Under the pieces are notes generated by a model that ran no database searches, was not told the origin of the DNA, and was given only the letters and a program-made list of their open reading frames with translations. A program made the position numbers and the translations under genes. Below, in pieces: positions 42,034 to 51,981 of a stretch of DNA of 64,000 nucleotides. The DNA comes from Prevotellaceae bacterium. Lineage in GTDB: Bacteria; Bacteroidota; Bacteroidia; Bacteroidales; Paludibacteraceae. Position 1 is the stretch's first letter; each line of letters begins with the position of its first letter. Where the stretch lies: contig JAISVR010000032.1 in NCBI GenBank assembly GCA_031271465.1, positions 1-64,000 of the forward strand, in the 5' to 3' direction.

Positions 42034-45000
42034 ATGAAACGCATCTTGTTCCTTTTACCCGCAGTTTTCTTCTGCACGATAGCTTTTGCAGAAACAATTG
42101 CCTATACACTTAACTGGCACGGAATTTCGCAACTCGACCCTGCAAGAAACATCAATATTGTGAGTTTCGACGGTTCGACGCCCGACAGCGAAACACTTTT
42201 ACCCCGTTTTAACGCAGAAGTTCCGCTTAGCAATACTCAAAGCCTCGACAGTGTGCATATCGCTGCCATAGTGCTTGCCGATTTTACTGCCAAAGAGCGA
42301 GCTGTTGTTGAAAACACCAACCGCAATTTCCCCGAAACACCCGAAATTTCGCTGCACTATACCGCCGACCGCAAACAAACGCAGGCAATACTGAACTTCA
42401 TACCTGTTGTACAACAAAACGGCGTATTGAAAAAAATTATTTCCTTCCAATTAAATTACCGCTTACACCAAAAAGCCGCCTTACGCGCTACCGGTGCCGA
42501 TAAATACGCTGCAAACTCGGTGCTCCGAAACGGCTCGTGGGTAAAAATATCGGTGAAAGAAAGCGGCATTTACAAAATCTCGTACGAAGATTTACAGGCA
42601 TGGGGCATTTCGAACCCTGCCAATGCACGCATTTTCGGCTACGGAGGAGCCATGTTGCCCGAAGAAAACTCGGTACCCGTGCCCGACGATTTGCCGCAAA
42701 TTGCCGTGTGGAAAGAAACCGGTGCCGACGGCATATTTAACGCAGGCGATTACCTGCTGTTTTACGCCCAAGGCATTGTTTCGTGGCAATATTCGGCTGG
42801 GGAGTTTCTCCGCACATTAAATCCGTATTCATTTGAAGGGTATTATTTTATCTCCTCCGATGCGGGCGAAGAAAAACTAATTTCGCCCAAAGCGGCTCTC
42901 AGCGATTCGCCTACCAATACGGTCGATTATTTTCTCGATTATGCTATGTATGAAGAAGAAGCCGAAAACCTCGCTTCATCGGGGCGCGAGTGGTTTGGCA
43001 AAGCCTTTGGCAGCAATCCGTTGAAATCGCTTTTGTTTTCATTCCCCAATATTTATAGCGAAAAACAGGCTCGAGTGCGGGTTGTCGCTGCTGCGAAAGC
43101 CAACCAAGAAACTTCTATTACCGTGTCGCAAAACGGACAGGCATTATCCGGCAACATTTTTATCAACTCGATAGGAAACTATAATTTAGCACAGCTTGGC
43201 GAGAAGGATTTTTTATTTACGCCAAACAGTTCGAACATCACTATCAGTACCCGTTACAACCATAGCTCAATTGGTTCGGCGTGGATTGATTATGTATCGG
43301 TAAATGCTTGGAGAAAATTGATTATGACGGGCAACAGCATGCCTTTCCGCACCCCCGATGTAACGGGCACTGACCGGATTGTAGAATATTCTTTAACCGG
43401 CAACGCAGGGTTATCGATTTGGAATATCAGCAAGCCTGCCGACATCGTACAAATGCCTGCCAACTATGCAAACGGAGTACACTCGTTTGTCGATGCCGCG
43501 TCCACACTGCAAGAATATGTAGCGGTAAATACAAAGGCTGATTTCCCGCACCCGGCGTTTGCGGGCAAGGTGGCGAATCAGGATTTACACAGCGTGGCGC
43601 AGGCTGATATGGTAATTATTGCTCACCCCGATTTTTTAGCGCAAGCCAATCGTTTGGCGAGCAAGCATAGCGAACACGACGGCATTTCGGTGCTTATAAC
43701 TACACCTGAACAGGTTTACAACGAGTTTTCGTCGGGCACACCCGATGCTACCGCTTATCGACGGGTTGTAAAAATGCTCTACGACCGCGCCGGAACCGAC
43801 AGCGACCGTGCGCCCAAATCGCTCCTGCTTTTTGGCGACGGGAGTTACGACAACCGCGGCATGGTAAACATAAACCGGCAATCGAACAAATTGCTGACCT
43901 ATCAGACCGAAAATTCCATAAGCAGTACCGCCTCGCAAGTAACAGACGATTACTTTGCCCTGCTCGACGACAATGAGGGAGATAAACCTGCGTCACAGAA
44001 ACTCGATATTGGCGTAGGTCGCTTTCCCGTATCGTCGGCAGAACAAGCAAGTATTTTGGTCGATAAATCTATTGCGTATATGGACAACAGGCAACCGGAT
44101 GCATGGAAAAGCCGCCTTATTTATTTGGCTGACGATGCCGATACATACGGCGACCAGGCTTTTACCTCCCAAGCCAATTCGCTTGTTCAGTATATCGAAT
44201 ACAATTACCCCGCCTTTCAGCCGCAACGCTTCTTTATGAGTTCGTCCACGCAGGAAAGTACGGCGAGCGGGCAACGCTATCCGCAGTTGAAAGAACGGTT
44301 TTTTGCCGAATTGAATCGCGGGGTATTGATGGTTAATTACCTGGGGCATGCAAGTGCCGAAGGCTTGGCAGGCGAAAAAATCCTTTCTCGAAGCGATATC
44401 GGCAGCTTGGTAAACCGAAAATTACCGCTGTTTGTTACGGCTACCTGTAATTTCAGTCGCTTCGATAATTCGGACGCATCTACGGGCGAAAACCTGTTGA
44501 TGACTCCCAATGCGGGAGCTATCGGACTGTTTACCGCTGCGCGTGAAGTATATCTGACTCAAAATTTCCAACTCGATACTCGGTTTAACCGCTATATGCT
44601 GCAAATAGAAAACGGCAAAGCTCTTACCATAGGCGAAATGGTGCGCCGCGCGAAAAACGATTTTTTGGGCGATGCCAACAAGTTGAGTTTTATCCTGCTG
44701 TGTAATCCGGCATTGCGATTGAATATTCCGCTCAACCAGGTTGTTACTACCGAAATAAGCAGCAATTCTACCGCCGGACAAGACACGATACAAGCCCTGA
44801 GCATTGTAACGGTAAACGGTGAAATACAATCGCCCGAAGGCGATTTGCTTTCCGGTTTCAACGGCGAACTTAGTACCGTTGTTTTCGATAAAAAAATGGC
44901 ATTTAAAACCTTGGGTAACGACCTGGATACAACATTTTATCAGTATGAAGACCGACCTACTACGCTTTTTTCGGGAAGAACAACGGTGGAGAACGGCAAA

Positions 45001-45795
45001 TTCAGCATTCGCTTTATGGTACCCAAAGATATTGCCTATAATTACGACTTCGGGAAAATGATTTTCTATGCTGCCGATACGGTGCAGAAAATTGAAGCTA
45101 ATGGTTATAACGACCGTTTTGTGGTAGGGGGAACAAATTCGAATATCACCTTTGAAAATCAAGGACCGGATATAAACCTTTACCTCAACACAACCGCTTT
45201 TCGTTCGGGCGACCGGGTTGGCTCCTCTCCTATTGTGCTTGCCAACCTTGCCGACCTCAACGGCATTAATGTGGGCGGCAGCAGCATCGGACACGATTTG
45301 GTGCTTTCGCTCAATAATGGTTCGGAACGCTTTGTGGTAAACGATTTTTTTGAAACCAATCCGGGCGATTACGGTTCGGGTACGCTTGCCTATAAACTGC
45401 CCGAACTTGACAACGGACACTATACGCTTACGCTCCGTGCATGGGATTTGCTGGGCAATTCTTCCGAATCGGCTATCGCATTTGAAGTAAACAGCGACGC
45501 AGCTCCCGAGTTGTATAATTTCAATATTTACCCAAATCCTGCCGGCAATTATGTGTATTTCGAGTGTGAACACAACCAGCCGCAAACACAGCTCAACTAC
45601 ACAGTCGAAGTATTTAGTCCTATGGGGCAACTTTTGTGGAGCGACAGTCAAAGCGAATATGCCGCAAGCGATGTGTGGCGTTATAAATGGAATTTAAGCA
45701 ATCTGGCTGCGGGTATCTATTTCTGCCGCATATCGGTAAGCTCTGCCTCCGGCGATACGCACAGGGTGAAAACGGGTAAACTGATTGTGAAGTAA
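42034..45795 (+). CDS. porU: Type IX secretion sortase PorU
   Basis: 1253 residues from the ATG at 42034 (the frame start at 42001 lies in the promoter). The signal peptide ends near residue 19. The gingipain-type C25 peptidase domain has the catalytic histidine in N-Y-L-G-H-A-S-A-E-G near 770 and the cysteine in T-A-T-C-N-F-S-R-F-D near 805. The C-terminal beta domain (Y-N-F-N-I-Y-P-N-P-A-G-N-Y) resembles a type A sorting/attachment domain. PorU removes the C-terminal signal of cargo proteins and joins them to A-LPS. Its presence shows a working or former T9SS; porV is not next to it. Confidence 0.92.
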   Translation: MKRILFLLPAVFFCTIAFAETIAYTLNWHGISQLDPARNINIVSFDGSTPDSETLLPRFNAEVPLSNTQSLDSVHIAAIVLADFTAKERAVVENTNRNFPETPEISLHYTADRKQTQAILNFIPVVQQNGVLKKIISFQLNYRLHQKAALRATGADKYAANSVLRNGSWVKISVKESGIYKISYEDLQAWGISNPANARIFGYGGAMLPEENSVPVPDDLPQIAVWKETGADGIFNAGDYLLFYAQGIVSWQYSAGEFLRTLNPYSFEGYYFISSDAGEEKLISPKAALSDSPTNTVDYFLDYAMYEEEAENLASSGREWFGKAFGSNPLKSLLFSFPNIYSEKQARVRVVAAAKANQETSITVSQNGQALSGNIFINSIGNYNLAQLGEKDFLFTPNSSNITISTRYNHSSIGSAWIDYVSVNAWRKLIMTGNSMPFRTPDVTGTDRIVEYSLTGNAGLSIWNISKPADIVQMPANYANGVHSFVDAASTLQEYVAVNTKADFPHPAFAGKVANQDLHSVAQADMVIIAHPDFLAQANRLASKHSEHDGISVLITTPEQVYNEFSSGTPDATAYRRVVKMLYDRAGTDSDRAPKSLLLFGDGSYDNRGMVNINRQSNKLLTYQTENSISSTASQVTDDYFALLDDNEGDKPASQKLDIGVGRFPVSSAEQASILVDKSIAYMDNRQPDAWKSRLIYLADDADTYGDQAFTSQANSLVQYIEYNYPAFQPQRFFMSSSTQESTASGQRYPQLKERFFAELNRGVLMVNYLGHASAEGLAGEKILSRSDIGSLVNRKLPLFVTATCNFSRFDNSDASTGENLLMTPNAGAIGLFTAAREVYLTQNFQLDTRFNRYMLQIENGKALTIGEMVRRAKNDFLGDANKLSFILLCNPALRLNIPLNQVVTTEISSNSTAGQDTIQALSIVTVNGEIQSPEGDLLSGFNGELSTVVFDKKMAFKTLGNDLDTTFYQYEDRPTTLFSGRTTVENGKFSIRFMVPKDIAYNYDFGKMIFYAADTVQKIEANGYNDRFVVGGTNSNITFENQGPDINLYLNTTAFRSGDRVGSSPIVLANLADLNGINVGGSSIGHDLVLSLNNGSERFVVNDFFETNPGDYGSGTLAYKLPELDNGHYTLTLRAWDLLGNSSESAIAFEVNSDAAPELYNFNIYPNPAGNYVYFECEHNQPQTQLNYTVEVFSPMGQLLWSDSQSEYAASDVWRYKWNLSNLAAGIYFCRISVSSASGDTHRVKTGKLIVK

Positions 45796-45816
45796 GGATA
45801 CAATAATAAAGAAAGG

Positions 45817-45847
45817 AAGCTGAGTTCTTGTTAGTAGAACTCAGCTT
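45817..45847. terminator. Bidirectional terminator after porU
   Basis: 12-bp perfect stem AAGCTGAGTTCT/AGAACTCAGCTT with a 7-nt loop, flanked by A-rich and T-rich runs. It serves porU and the convergent hydrolase gene. Confidence 0.8.
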
Positions 45848-45916
45848 TCTTTCTTTGTATCCGTTCTGTCGAATTTAAATCAAGTATCATAACCATATAC
45901 CAAGCCAAGCGGAGTA

Positions 45917-46930
45917 TTATTTAAATTCTTCAATTGTCCATTTCACAAATTCGTTCATTACCTCTACCCAATGCCGTTTATTTCTATCAGGAACGCCATT
46001 TTCATCAACTTCAAAAAAGTTATGTTCAAGGTTGAAATATCGTTTTAGCGTCAAATTGTCTTTCCCTTCCCGGATAAAATGCAGCGGCACTAAATCGCAC
46101 AAATCACTCCCCACATCAGCAGTTCCGTAAGCAAGATAAATCGGAATATTTATTTTTACCAATTCATCTATTTGTGCTTCACTATAAGATTTCCACGGAG
46201 TAAGCTCCGGAGTTTTTTCAACTTCTTGCGGATTATTTGCTCTTTTGTATAAATCATACCAATACTCCATTTCTTTTTCTGCCTTTTCCCACGATATTTT
46301 TCCACTTTCGGCATTTTTTCTTGCTGACTGAATCATTTGGTCAATCCTGCCAAACGGATTAGCCGAAAACATTCCCAAATGCGTTACATTTTTATTGCGA
46401 AAAGCAATTCTCGGTGCTATTCTTGCCCCTTGCGAATGTCCTGCCACCACAAGTTTTGAGTTATCTACCCAGGATTGTTTCCGCAAAAATCCCAATACAA
46501 TATTGGCTCTTTCCACATGATTCTCCCAATAATCGGCTTTGAAAAAATCGTTTCTATGTTCAGGATTTGGGCTGATATATTCAAAATCGGTCAATTCATT
46601 TTCATTGGCAACTACCGGTGTTTTGGGCATAGAAACAATAACCAGATGATAGTATTTTTTAATACTTGCAATATCAAAATTTGAAATGCCGACTAACAGA
46701 CTGTTGCCATTTTCAAATCTTATAATTAACGGACAAGCCCGCGAGCCTTGACTCCACAGGAAAACAGGCTTTTTCTGTGTCAAAACCGTATCAACAACAA
46801 TAAAATGAATGCTATCGTTATTTTGTGTAAGCTCAAATTTAATTGCTTTGTTGTCGACAATGCTTGTTTTTTGTGCAAAGGCAGGCAAAATCGCCAAGCT
46901 CAATAATAATCCCAAGAAAAATTTCTTCAT
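45917..46930 (-). CDS. Secreted alpha/beta hydrolase
   Basis: 337 residues from the ATG at 46930, which gives a signal peptide ending A-F-A-Q. The nucleophile elbow G-H-S-Q-G-A-R is in the middle, and a late H-N-F-F-E-V-D-E supplies the likely catalytic histidine. It is a periplasmic esterase or peptidase-like hydrolase of unknown substrate. The middle cap region (K-A-E-K-E-M-E-Y-W-Y-D-L-Y) is helical. Upstream lies a REP-D/REP-C composite. The start at 46990 would run into that repeat and is rejected. Confidence 0.75.
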   Translation of the reverse strand: MKKFFLGLLLSLAILPAFAQKTSIVDNKAIKFELTQNNDSIHFIVVDTVLTQKKPVFLWSQGSRACPLIIRFENGNSLLVGISNFDIASIKKYYHLVIVSMPKTPVVANENELTDFEYISPNPEHRNDFFKADYWENHVERANIVLGFLRKQSWVDNSKLVVAGHSQGARIAPRIAFRNKNVTHLGMFSANPFGRIDQMIQSARKNAESGKISWEKAEKEMEYWYDLYKRANNPQEVEKTPELTPWKSYSEAQIDELVKINIPIYLAYGTADVGSDLCDLVPLHFIREGKDNLTLKRYFNLEHNFFEVDENGVPDRNKRHWVEVMNEFVKWTIEEFK

Positions 46931-46984
46931 AACCTTTTTAATTTTCGGTATTATCCCTTTTAGGCTTGTAAAGCAAACTGTCGC

Positions 46985-47119
46985 CGTCATTATTACTTCC
47001 CTTCGGTCAGTGATTTACAATTCCCGTTGGTCGTGATTGCTAATTGCGGACTTGACCCGCAATCGCACAACAACAATTGATTGCCTTATATGCGATACCG
47101 CGTCAAGCGCGGTATGACG
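46985..47119. repeat. REP-D joined to REP-C
   Basis: REP-D (46985-47040, CGTCATTATTACTTCCCTTC) runs directly into REP-C (47041-47119). The REP-D half is the reverse complement of the insert at about 27640-27695. Confidence 0.75.
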
Positions 47120-47147
47120 ATTCCTTTTTTTCTCCGCACCGGCAAGT

Positions 47148-47723
47148 TTATCTTTCTCCCCTGCAAAAGCAATCCATCAAATGGTCGTTCACAAAACCGG
47201 TAGCCTGTAAATGGGCATAACAAATAGTAGAGCCAAAGAATTTGAAGCCCCGCTTTTTCATATCCTTGCTCATCGCATCAGATTCGGGCGATGAAACAGG
47301 AGCTTCACTCAGTGATGTAAGATTATTCACTATCGGCTTGTTATCCGGAAAAAACGATAGCGTATAGTTGTAAAAACTGCCGAACTCTTTCTGAATGTCA
47401 AGAAACAGCTTTGCATTGGAGATGGCAGATGCGATTTTCAACCGGTTTCTTATTATACCATCAAACTGCATCAACCGTTCAATATCGGCAGCAGTCATTT
47501 GAGCAACCTTTTCGGCATCAAAACCGTGGAAAGCCTTGCGGTAGCCCTCACGCTTTTTCAAGATAGTAATCCAGCTCAATCCCGCCTGTGCACTTTCCAA
47601 CACCAGAAATTCAAACAGCGTTTTATCATCACTAACAAGCCTTCCCCATTCCTCATCGTGATATTTTATATACAAAGCGTCAGTTCCACACCAGCCGCAG
47701 CGTCCATTCAGTATATCTTCCAT
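47148..47723 (-). CDS. tag: DNA-3-methyladenine glycosylase I
   Basis: 191 residues. Removes 3-methyladenine from DNA. R-C-G-W-C-G-T-D near the start and Y-H-D-E-E-W-G (22-28) with the C-terminal C-Y-A-H-L-Q-A-T-G-F-V-N-D-H are the Tag family marks, including cysteine and histidine zinc ligands. The tyrosine/tryptophan/glutamate residues that bind the base are in place. Single gene, reading away from the 21-bp array. Confidence 0.93.
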   Translation of the reverse strand: MEDILNGRCGWCGTDALYIKYHDEEWGRLVSDDKTLFEFLVLESAQAGLSWITILKKREGYRKAFHGFDAEKVAQMTAADIERLMQFDGIIRNRLKIASAISNAKLFLDIQKEFGSFYNYTLSFFPDNKPIVNNLTSLSEAPVSSPESDAMSKDMKKRGFKFFGSTICYAHLQATGFVNDHLMDCFCRGER

Positions 47724-48135
47724 ATAATATTAGATTATCTTATTTAAAAACCGGTTGAAAGATTGCAGATACCTATTTCACCCTGTTTGGCTTATTGTTT
47801 GCAAAATTATTCATTTCCATTGTTTATACAAGCACGGCATTTACTTTTAACCGTGTGCAAAAGCTCCTCCAATCATTGGAGAGCAGTCCCCAAAGTTTGT
47901 GGACTGCTCTCCAAACTCTGAACACTTTTCTCCAAACCTTGGAGAAGACTCTCCAAACTTTGGGGAAGACTCTCCGAAAGTTGGGAACCACTCTCCAAAC
48001 CTTGCGGAAGCTTCTCCAACGATTGGGGAAACTTCCGCAAGGTTTGGTTTCTCTTCTCCGAAGATTGATAACTGTTCCTTAATACTTAGAGAGATTTATA
48101 TCTCTCAATTTATCGGTTGATATGATTTCTATTTT
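47724..48135. repeat. Quasi-palindromic tandem array with 18-21 bp period
   Basis: From about 47870 to 48065 about ten units resembling CTCCAAACTTTGGGGAAGA follow each other. Each is itself nearly palindromic (CTCCAAA/TTTGGAG). Because most spacings are multiples of three, two frames stay open: one reads heptads like S-P-N-L-G-E-D, the other T-L-Q-T-L-G-K. Neither has a convincing start or context, so I call it a repeat and not a gene. Confidence 0.7.
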
Positions 48136-48900
48136 TTAGCTCAAACATTTACTTGCTTCTTTCAAAATAATATTGTTGGTTATCAAACCCAACACTTTTT
48201 CGTTTGCATCACCGGTTTCAGTAACAAACACATCGGTACATTCGCATTTTTCATCCATCTTCGTTTTTGCTTCCGCCAGAGTAGCATCTATTGACACAAC
48301 TGCAAAACTATCTTTCAATCTCTTTTTTATCTTAGCGTCGGAATCGCTATTTATCTCGGCATCGTAATTTTTAATAAAATCCTGAAGCGTTAATCCTTTT
48401 ATTTCCTCTGTACTCTTACTTTCTTTAACCTTGGCAGCAATGAACCAGTCGAATAATTTTCGGTGAATAATATACTTGGCAACTCCTTTGTTGTCAAAAA
48501 AAGCAAAACGGTTGTAAGGTTTAAAACGAGGATATTCCATAATATCGTAAATTTTATTTTTGTACTCGCTCTCATCTAAATACTCTATTTCCTTAACCGG
48601 AATCATGTAGTCTTTAACCATCAATTTTGCCATTTTTTCGTGTGGAGTAAGCTGTTTAATAACGGCTTGATACGATTTGGTTGCCGCGTCGAAATTGTTC
48701 TTTCCGAAATAAAACGCCAATACCGTTCCAACCCAGGTACTCCAAAGAGGAATCAGCGTTTGCAATACGATTTCGCTGCTTCCTTTCTCGAACGAATAAA
48801 TAGCAATACCCATAGTAGCCGCTAATACCGAAAAAGTAATTCCTAAGGCTAACCAGGCTGTTACGGCGCTTGGTTTTCCATTTGTTTCTTGATTTTTCAT
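48136..48900 (-). CDS. Membrane protein with CBS-domain pair
   Basis: 254 residues. Two helices (about 14-36 and 46-65, the second ending V-L-A-F-Y-F-G-K-N-N-F), a short helical stalk, and then a cytoplasmic region with two CBS motifs (about 95-170 and 185-250; the last ends V-L-G-L-I-T-N-N-I-I). CBS pairs bind adenine nucleotides. The two-helix anchor suggests a membrane sensor or channel-like regulator. No partner gene is beside it. The N-terminal motif W-S-T-W-V-G-T-V-L-A-F-Y-F is seen in a recurring family of unknown role. Function not assigned. Confidence 0.7.
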   Translation of the reverse strand: MKNQETNGKPSAVTAWLALGITFSVLAATMGIAIYSFEKGSSEIVLQTLIPLWSTWVGTVLAFYFGKNNFDAATKSYQAVIKQLTPHEKMAKLMVKDYMIPVKEIEYLDESEYKNKIYDIMEYPRFKPYNRFAFFDNKGVAKYIIHRKLFDWFIAAKVKESKSTEEIKGLTLQDFIKNYDAEINSDSDAKIKKRLKDSFAVVSIDATLAEAKTKMDEKCECTDVFVTETGDANEKVLGLITNNIILKEASKCLS

Positions 48901-49414
48901 AGTTGGAAAAAATTAAATTATTTAGTTGATTAAAATTCATTAACAGGAATTGCAAATGTCGTAAAAATATTTTGCAAAATAATGATTTAATTATGGATTA
49001 TTTCCGTTTTTTAAAACATAACTTCACATATCGTATCTATAAACATTGAAAGAATGCTCTATACGATATTTTTATACTTATCCGAAAAAATACCCAAAAA
49101 ACAATTATTACGGTACTACTTTTAATTTCTACAAAGATTCAACGACAGTCTGTGTCTTTAGCTGCAACGCAGCGCTAATCTTTGTAGCTACTTAGCAATT
49201 ATAAAATAATCCGACTAAAGAATAGCATTCTCATTCTACTAAAATTTACTTTTAGAAAACTTTTTGCAATTCAATAAAAATTATATCTCTCAAAATCAAA
49301 CATTTATAAAATAAAATGGAAAACTTTTCATTTTTGTTTGTAAAAAAGTAGAAAGAAATTTTTTATTTCCATTTAAGCGATTTACCTTCGCAGAGTCAAA
49401 ATTTCAAAGCAATT
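48901..49414. other. AT-rich gap with inverted repeat and nrdJ promoter
   Basis: It holds an inverted repeat CTACAAAGATT/AATCTTTGTAG (about 49131-49189) similar in style to 41442-41509, and a -7-like TACCTTCG at 49383-49390, 25 bp before nrdJ. No cobalamin riboswitch is evident in the leader, although the enzyme needs B12. No ORF is supported. Confidence 0.55.
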
Positions 49415-51967
49415 ATGAAAACAAAAACTTACAGTCATGAAGAAGCCTTTCAGGCATCGTTAGTGTATTTTCAGGGTGACGAACTGGCTGCCCGGGTATG
49501 GGTAAACAAATATGCGCTCAAAGATTCTTTCGGGAAAATTTACGAGCGCACGCCCGACGATATGCATCGTCGCTTAGCAAGCGAAATAGCTCGTGTAGAA
49601 TCGAAATACAAAAACTCGCTTTCGGAAGATGAACTTTTCGAACTCTTTCGCAATTTCACCTACATCGTTCCGCAAGGCAGCCCAATGACCGGTATTGGCA
49701 ATAATTTTCAAATTGCTTCGCTCTCCAACTGCTTTGTGATTGGTTGCGACGGCTCGGCAGACAGCTACGGAGCCGTGATAAAAATAGACGAAGAACAGGT
49801 ACAACTTATGAAACGCCGCGGCGGCGTGGGGCACGATTTATCGCACATTCGCCCCAAAGGTTCGCCCGTAAAAAACTCTGCTCTTACCTCTACGGGCATC
49901 GTGCCGTTTATGGAACGCTACTCAAACTCCACGCGCGAAGTAGCACAAGACGGTCGGCGGGGCGCACTTATGCTTTCGGTTTCGATAAAACATCCCGATG
50001 CCGAAGCCTTTATCGACGCAAAAATGGAGCAGGGAAAAGTTACCGGAGCCAATGTGTCGGTTAAAATACACGACGATTTTATGCAGGCAATGCTCAACCA
50101 AAAACCATATACGCAACAATATCCGGTCGACGCTACTGCTCCCTGGGTTACCAAAGATATTGATGCCGATGCGCTGTGGAAAAAAATCGTGCACAACGCA
50201 TGGCAATCTGCCGAGCCCGGAGTATTGTTTTGGGATACTATTATCCGAGAATCTGTGCCCGATTGTTACGCCGACCTCGGTTTTCGCACGGTATCGACCA
50301 ACCCGTGTGGCGAAATACCTTTGTGTCCCTACGATAGCTGTCGCCTGTTGGCTATAAATCTGTATTCGTATGTGAAAAATCCATTTACAGATAAAGCAGA
50401 GTTTGATAATAAGCTGTTCGAAAAACACATACAATTGGCTCAGCGCATCATGGACGATATTATCGACCTTGAATTGGAAAAAATTGAAAAGATTATTGAA
50501 AAGATTGAAGCTGACCCTGAAGACGAAGAGGTAAAACGCACCGAACGCATGCTTTGGGAAAAAATAAAAAACAAAAGTATGCAAGGACGCCGTACCGGAG
50601 TAGGCACTACGGGCGAAGGCGATATGCTTGCCGCTCTCGGATTGCGCTACGGCACAGAGGAAGCTACCAAATTTTCGGAAAAAATACACAAAACCATTGC
50701 CGTGGAAGCATATCGCTCGTCGGTACAAATGGCTAAGGAACGCGGAGCTTTCCCAATTTATAATACCGAGCGGGAACAAAACAATCCGTTTGTGAATCGA
50801 ATTAAAGAAGCAGACCCTGCACTTTACAAGGAAATGAGCCGCTACGGTCGGCGCAATATAGCCTGTCTTACCATTGCTCCAACAGGTACTACCAGCATTA
50901 TGACGCAAACCACTTCGGGTATTGAACCTGCATTTCAGGTGTATTATACCCGTCGGCGCAAAGTAAATCCCAATGATACCGATGTGCGCATTGATTTCGT
51001 GGACGAAGTGGGCGATTCGTGGGAAGAATTCACCGTATTCCACCACAAATTTGTAACATGGATGCTCGCCAACGGATATGATACCACCAAACGCTACACC
51101 GAAGAAGAACGCAACGCGATGATAGCTCAATCGCCCTACAATAAAGCATGCGCCAACGATGTAGACTGGTTGCAGAAAGTAAAAATGCAGGGACGGATAC
51201 AGAAATGGGTCGACCATTCTATCAGTGTAACTATCAACCTGCCTGCCGATGTGAGCGAAGAACTTGTTGGGCAACTCTATGTCGAAGCTTGGAAATCGGG
51301 CTGCAAAGGGGTAACCGTATATCGCGACGGTTCGCGCGCAGGTGTACTTGTAACTCCGCCTGCCGACAAAAAAGACGAAACTTCCAAACCTGAGAAAGAT
51401 TGTAATTGCTATCCTTCGCGCATTACCGTGCGCCCCAAGGAATTGGATTGCGATGTGGTGCGTTTTCAAAACAACAAGGAAAAATGGATTGCATTTGTCG
51501 GATTGCTCGAAGGTTATCCTTATGAAATCTTCACCGGATTGAACGACGAAGAAGAAGGCATTATGTTGCCAAAAGCCGTTACGGAAGGTAAGATTATCAA
51601 AACAAAGGATGACGACGGACGCACTCGTTACGACTTCCAGTTTACTAACAAACGAGGCTTTAAAACTACCGTAGAAGGTCTTTCGCATAAGTTCGACCCC
51701 GAGTTTTGGAACTATGCCAAACTCATTTCGGGAGTTTTGCGCTACGGTATGCCGATAGACCAGGTGATAAAGCTGGTATCTGCGCTGCAACTCGACAGCG
51801 AAACCATTAATACCTGGAAAGTAGGTGTAGAACGAGCGTTGAAAAAATACATTGCCGACGGAACAGCTATCGAAGGGCAAGCCTGCCCTAATTGCGGAAA
51901 CAACACCTTGGTGTACCAGGAAGGTTGTCTTACTTGTAAAACCTGTGGATTCTCGCGCTGCGGATAA
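49415..51967 (+). CDS. nrdJ: Class II (adenosylcobalamin) ribonucleotide reductase
   Basis: 850 residues. Makes deoxyribonucleotides with an adenosylcobalamin-generated thiyl radical, independent of oxygen. Visible: L-S-N-C-F-V-I-G (first redox cysteine), the radical-site loop N-P-C-G-E-I near 292-297, and A-P-T-G-T-T-S-I-M near 488. The C-terminal half has a TSCPD-like part (G-C-K-G-V-T-V-Y-R-D-G-S-R) and ends in a zinc-ribbon-like C-P-N-C...C-x-x-C with a final C-x-x-x-C-G. Full length. malQ begins 14 bp downstream. Confidence 0.95.
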   Translation: MKTKTYSHEEAFQASLVYFQGDELAARVWVNKYALKDSFGKIYERTPDDMHRRLASEIARVESKYKNSLSEDELFELFRNFTYIVPQGSPMTGIGNNFQIASLSNCFVIGCDGSADSYGAVIKIDEEQVQLMKRRGGVGHDLSHIRPKGSPVKNSALTSTGIVPFMERYSNSTREVAQDGRRGALMLSVSIKHPDAEAFIDAKMEQGKVTGANVSVKIHDDFMQAMLNQKPYTQQYPVDATAPWVTKDIDADALWKKIVHNAWQSAEPGVLFWDTIIRESVPDCYADLGFRTVSTNPCGEIPLCPYDSCRLLAINLYSYVKNPFTDKAEFDNKLFEKHIQLAQRIMDDIIDLELEKIEKIIEKIEADPEDEEVKRTERMLWEKIKNKSMQGRRTGVGTTGEGDMLAALGLRYGTEEATKFSEKIHKTIAVEAYRSSVQMAKERGAFPIYNTEREQNNPFVNRIKEADPALYKEMSRYGRRNIACLTIAPTGTTSIMTQTTSGIEPAFQVYYTRRRKVNPNDTDVRIDFVDEVGDSWEEFTVFHHKFVTWMLANGYDTTKRYTEEERNAMIAQSPYNKACANDVDWLQKVKMQGRIQKWVDHSISVTINLPADVSEELVGQLYVEAWKSGCKGVTVYRDGSRAGVLVTPPADKKDETSKPEKDCNCYPSRITVRPKELDCDVVRFQNNKEKWIAFVGLLEGYPYEIFTGLNDEEEGIMLPKAVTEGKIIKTKDDDGRTRYDFQFTNKRGFKTTVEGLSHKFDPEFWNYAKLISGVLRYGMPIDQVIKLVSALQLDSETINTWKVGVERALKKYIADGTAIEGQACPNCGNNTLVYQEGCLTCKTCGFSRCG

Positions 51968-51981
51968 ATCGTAAAGAATCA

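Noticed and set aside
44422..45651. 409-codon minus-strand ORF opposite porU
   Set aside because: Shadow of the porU frame without any recognisable domain.
47795..48120. ORFs of 95 and 73 codons over the CTCCAAAC array
   Set aside because: Two overlapping open frames are both explained by repeat periodicity; no promoter or homology is evident.
48901..49414. Cobalamin riboswitch before nrdJ
   Set aside because: The conserved B12-box type sequence (GCCACTG context) was looked for and not found.
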